64,000 nucleotides of DNA from Macrococcoides equi (lineage in GTDB: Bacteria; Bacillota; Bacilli; Staphylococcales; Staphylococcaceae), in the NCBI RefSeq assembly GCF_047425865.1, contig NZ_CP179735.1; one strand, 5' to 3'. The position numbers were made by a program, and so were the translations under genes. A model generated the notes under the pieces. The model was given only the letters and a program-made list of their open reading frames with translations. It was not told the origin of the DNA and ran no database searches. This document shows, in pieces, positions 62,217 through 64,000 of the stretch (positions are counted from its first letter, which is position 1; each line of letters begins with the position of its first letter).

Positions 62217-62660
62217 ATGCAAATCTTAATATCAAATGATAAAGAATCATATCGTAAAGTGATTCGAAAGTTATTGGACTATGCCGATACGATATTAATA
62301 ACGACTACATTGGGTGAAGATTTTACTCAAACGATTATTTATCAAAACCTATTACCTGAATTTATCGAAATGAAAGTACGAAGGAAATGGCCAGGTACTC
62401 AAGGGAATCATCAAGGAAATCTGTATTATTTTCATTATAATCAACGTGTCGTTAATGAGATAAAGTTATTTAATTGTTTTTATAAAGAATCTATTCAGGA
62501 CTACTCACCAATAGAATTAGATATAGATATCGCTTTTTTAAAGCATGGTAAAAGTGTCTTATATTCTATCGCTCATGAATATGAAGTTAGAGTAATAGAT
62601 AATCAGCTCGCTGGTGAATTAAAACAGATGGGGTTAAAAGTAGAGAAATATGCGAGGTGA
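62217..62660 (+). CDS. Hypothetical protein
   Basis: A 147-residue protein of mixed alpha/beta character with no recognised family. It starts MQILISNDKESYRKVIRKLL and contains VRRKWPGTQGNHQGNLYYFH and a C-terminal YEVRVIDNQLAGELKQMGL. ATG 62217 has AGGGAG eight bases upstream; the GTG at 62208 overlaps that site. It lies between two other small cytoplasmic genes on the same strand and probably shares their transcript. Confidence 0.5.
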   Translation: MQILISNDKESYRKVIRKLLDYADTILITTTLGEDFTQTIIYQNLLPEFIEMKVRRKWPGTQGNHQGNLYYFHYNQRVVNEIKLFNCFYKESIQDYSPIELDIDIAFLKHGKSVLYSIAHEYEVRVIDNQLAGELKQMGLKVEKYAR

Positions 62661-62664
62661 AGAT

Positions 62665-63204
62665 ATGAGTAAAATTTATTTTATTAGACACTCTATTCGT
62701 GATATTCGTTTTAAACATGATGAAAGTGCACCATTGACTGAGGAAGGTATATTATTAGCTAATGGATTAGTTGAGGTATTTAAAGATAAAGAAATTATGA
62801 GGATTTTTTCTAGTCCTTTTAAACGTGCGATTGATACGGTGCAACCTATTGCGAATGATAAATCGATAAATGTTGAAATTGTACATGACTTTTATGAGAG
62901 AACAGTTGGGGATTGGATTGATAATTTCTCGGCATTTGCTGAACAACAGTGGAGCGACTTTGATTATAAATTAGAAAATGGTGAATCTCTTAAAGAGGTA
63001 AAGATAAGAATTGTACCTGCATTTGAAAGGTTGGTTGAGAATAGTGAAGGTGATATTATCATCTGTGGTCATGGGACATCATTTTCAGTATTATTCAATC
63101 ATTTGACGAATGGGGTATTTGGATACGATGAATTTCTTGAAATGAATATGCCAGATGTGTTTGAATATGAGAGTGGATCGAATAAGATTGTTAAATACTT
63201 GTAA
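62665..63204 (+). CDS. Histidine phosphatase (phosphoglycerate mutase) family protein
   Basis: A 179-residue protein of the branch-1 histidine phosphatase fold. The RHG motif appears as YFIRHSIRD (RHS variant, catalytic His retained), with SSPFKRAIDTV, a catalytic Glu region (YERTVGDW) and the second histidine in IICGHGTSFSVL. Substrate unknown. ATG 62665 has GAGGTGA upstream. Confidence 0.82.
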   Translation: MSKIYFIRHSIRDIRFKHDESAPLTEEGILLANGLVEVFKDKEIMRIFSSPFKRAIDTVQPIANDKSINVEIVHDFYERTVGDWIDNFSAFAEQQWSDFDYKLENGESLKEVKIRIVPAFERLVENSEGDIIICGHGTSFSVLFNHLTNGVFGYDEFLEMNMPDVFEYESGSNKIVKYL

Positions 63205-63208
63205 TTTC

Positions 63209-63284
63209 TGCGCGAAAGAAGAGAAGTTCGCGCAAGATATGTGAATTAAATGGAAAATATACGCGAACCAAGGATAATTCGCGC
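63209..63284. repeat. Two GCGCGAA/TTCGCGC inverted repeats
   Basis: TGCGCGAA (63209-63216) pairs with TTCGCGCA (63227-63234), and CGCGAA (63262-63267) pairs with TTCGCG (63278-63283). The unit is imperfectly repeated about 52 bases apart. The TTCGC/GCGAA core resembles that of the array at 42755. Confidence 0.6.
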
Positions 63285-63290
63285 AAGGTT

Positions 63291-63359
63291 AACCATAAAA
63301 AGGCAACCTTTGCTCACTCTAAAACAAAAGTGGGCAAATCAAACCATAAAAAGGCAACC
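63291..63359. repeat. 18-bp direct repeat flanking a hairpin
   Basis: AACCATAAAAAGGCAACC occurs at 63291-63308 and 63342-63359. Between them TTTGCTCACT (63309-63318) pairs with AGTGGGCAAA (63329-63338), with one mismatch. No gene lies here. Confidence 0.6.
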
Positions 63360-63363
63360 ACTA

Positions 63364-63405
63364 CAAAAAAAGCCCGGAAGTTCAATTATAATTTGAACTT
63401 CCGGG
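63364..63405 (-). terminator. Terminator of the keto acid decarboxylase gene
   Basis: CCCGGAAGTTCAA (63373-63385) pairs with TTGAACTTCCGGG (63393-63405); on the minus strand seven T residues follow. Confidence 0.92.
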
Positions 63406-63418
63406 TCATATTTCTATA

Positions 63419-64000
63419 TTATTTCTTCTTATTCGCCTCAGCAAATGCTTTAGAAATATCGATTAACTTTTTAGGTGCATCCTGCACCCCCATATGAATT
63501 TCAACGAAGTGTAAGTGTTCTTTATCTGTGTTAATCTTGTCCATTACAGTTTTTAATTCGTTTGAAGTTTTCGCGTCATGTACAATCACTTCATCTTTTG
63601 CACCAAACGCTTCTGGTAACATCTTATAGTTCCACATTTTAATGTCATTATATGGTTCTTCCATACCATGAATTAAACGTTCTACTGTATAGCCATCATT
63701 ATTAATGACAAAGATAATTGGTTTAATGCCTGTGCGAATCATTGTAGATAATGCTTGAACTGTTAATTGTAATGATCCATCACCTATTAATAATAAGTTA
63801 CGTCGGTTTACGTCAGCGTGTTGGCTTCCAAGTAACGCTGGGAATGTATAGCCGATTGATCCCCATAATGGTTGGCCGATATATTGATTACCTTTATATA
63901 ATGATAAATCATATGCACCGAAGAATGATGTTCCTTGTTCAGCAAGTAGAATATCATCTTTTTCTAAAAATGCATTGACTAATTTAAAGTAGTTCGCTTG
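63419..64000 (-). CDS. ThDP-dependent 2-keto acid decarboxylase, C-terminal part
   Basis: The last 193 residues of a gene that continues past the right edge. The thiamine diphosphate site is visible: LLLIGDGSLQLTVQALSTMI with FVINNDGYTVERLIHG, giving the GDG...NN motif. ILLAEQGTSFFGAYDL and PLWGSIGYTFPALLG precede it. It resembles indolepyruvate/pyruvate decarboxylases, which make aldehydes from 2-keto acids. The frame is open through the edge; an internal ATG at 63742 is not the start. Staphylococcal homologues are often named ipdC, but the substrate is not certain. Confidence 0.88.
   Translation of the reverse strand, partial: QANYFKLVNAFLEKDDILLAEQGTSFFGAYDLSLYKGNQYIGQPLWGSIGYTFPALLGSQHADVNRRNLLLIGDGSLQLTVQALSTMIRTGIKPIIFVINNDGYTVERLIHGMEEPYNDIKMWNYKMLPEAFGAKDEVIVHDAKTSNELKTVMDKINTDKEHLHFVEIHMGVQDAPKKLIDISKAFAEANKKK

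Noticed and set aside
1..64000. tRNA genes, rRNA genes and insertion sequences
   Set aside because: None was recognised on either strand; the only recombinase genes are the integrase and serine recombinase of the ackA element.

Overview
The window is a stretch of low-GC Gram-positive chromosome whose gene order is the conserved Bacillales backbone: sppA, tpx, ytxK, ackA ... ald, pepQ, ytkL, ytoI, ytpI, nrnA, dnaE, accDA, pfkA, pyk, citZ-icd-mdh, phoPR, polA, mutM, coaE, gapB, nrdR, dnaB, dnaI, thrS, lysP, infC-rpmI-rplT. Placement of lysP between thrS and infC, and protein character throughout, point to Staphylococcaceae. The presence of mdh behind icd, which Staphylococcus aureus lacks, makes Macrococcus the best guess. 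The genus is an inference, not proven here.

Region by region. Positions 1-5200 hold the tail of a glycerophosphodiester phosphodiesterase, a TrmB-type regulator divergent from a TauE/SafE exporter, sppA, an RDD protein, tpx and ytxK. ackA (5268-6467) is the integration target of a 7,158-bp mobile element. A perfect 147-bp direct repeat of the ackA 3' end (6328-6474 and 13486-13632) brackets a tyrosine integrase, two lipoproteins, a long AT-rich non-coding stretch, a winged-helix replication-like protein, an HNH endonuclease, a coiled-coil small protein and a serine recombinase. The native ackA terminator now lies beyond the right repeat. From 13696 to 29000 the backbone resumes with stress protein, alanine dehydrogenase, peptidase, nanoRNase, DNA polymerase III alpha, acetyl-CoA carboxylase and lower glycolysis. 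From 28820 to 42000 come an amino acid permease, the citrate branch of the TCA cycle, the phosphate two-component system, DNA polymerase I and repair, and gluconeogenic gapB. From 42100 to 52200 come an SMR efflux pair, an 82-bp tandem repeat array, nrdR and primosome genes, and three cis-regulated translation or transport units: thrS (T-box), lysP (lysine riboswitch) and infC operon (L20 leader). From 52366 to 57268 is a complete assimilatory-type nitrite reductase operon with its siroheme genes. The last 6 kb is accessory: MOSC protein, M42 peptidase, a nucleotidyltransferase, a PadR/membrane-protein operon, small hypotheticals, a histidine phosphatase and the 3' part of a ThDP-dependent keto acid decarboxylase.

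The most unusual content is the ackA-integrated element. Its right end carries an outward promoter that would reach the integrase only in the excised circle, and in the integrated state the integrase start codon is preceded directly by a strong terminator hairpin. Elsewhere several operator candidates can be read by eye: CcpA sites at citZ and pfkA, paired CcpN sites at gapB, PhoP-box-like repeats at phoP and between phoR and polA, a FadR-type operator, and a Rex-like palindrome plus a second perfect palindrome before the nitrite reductase operon.

All calls come from reading the sequence and from recall of family features; no database search was done.
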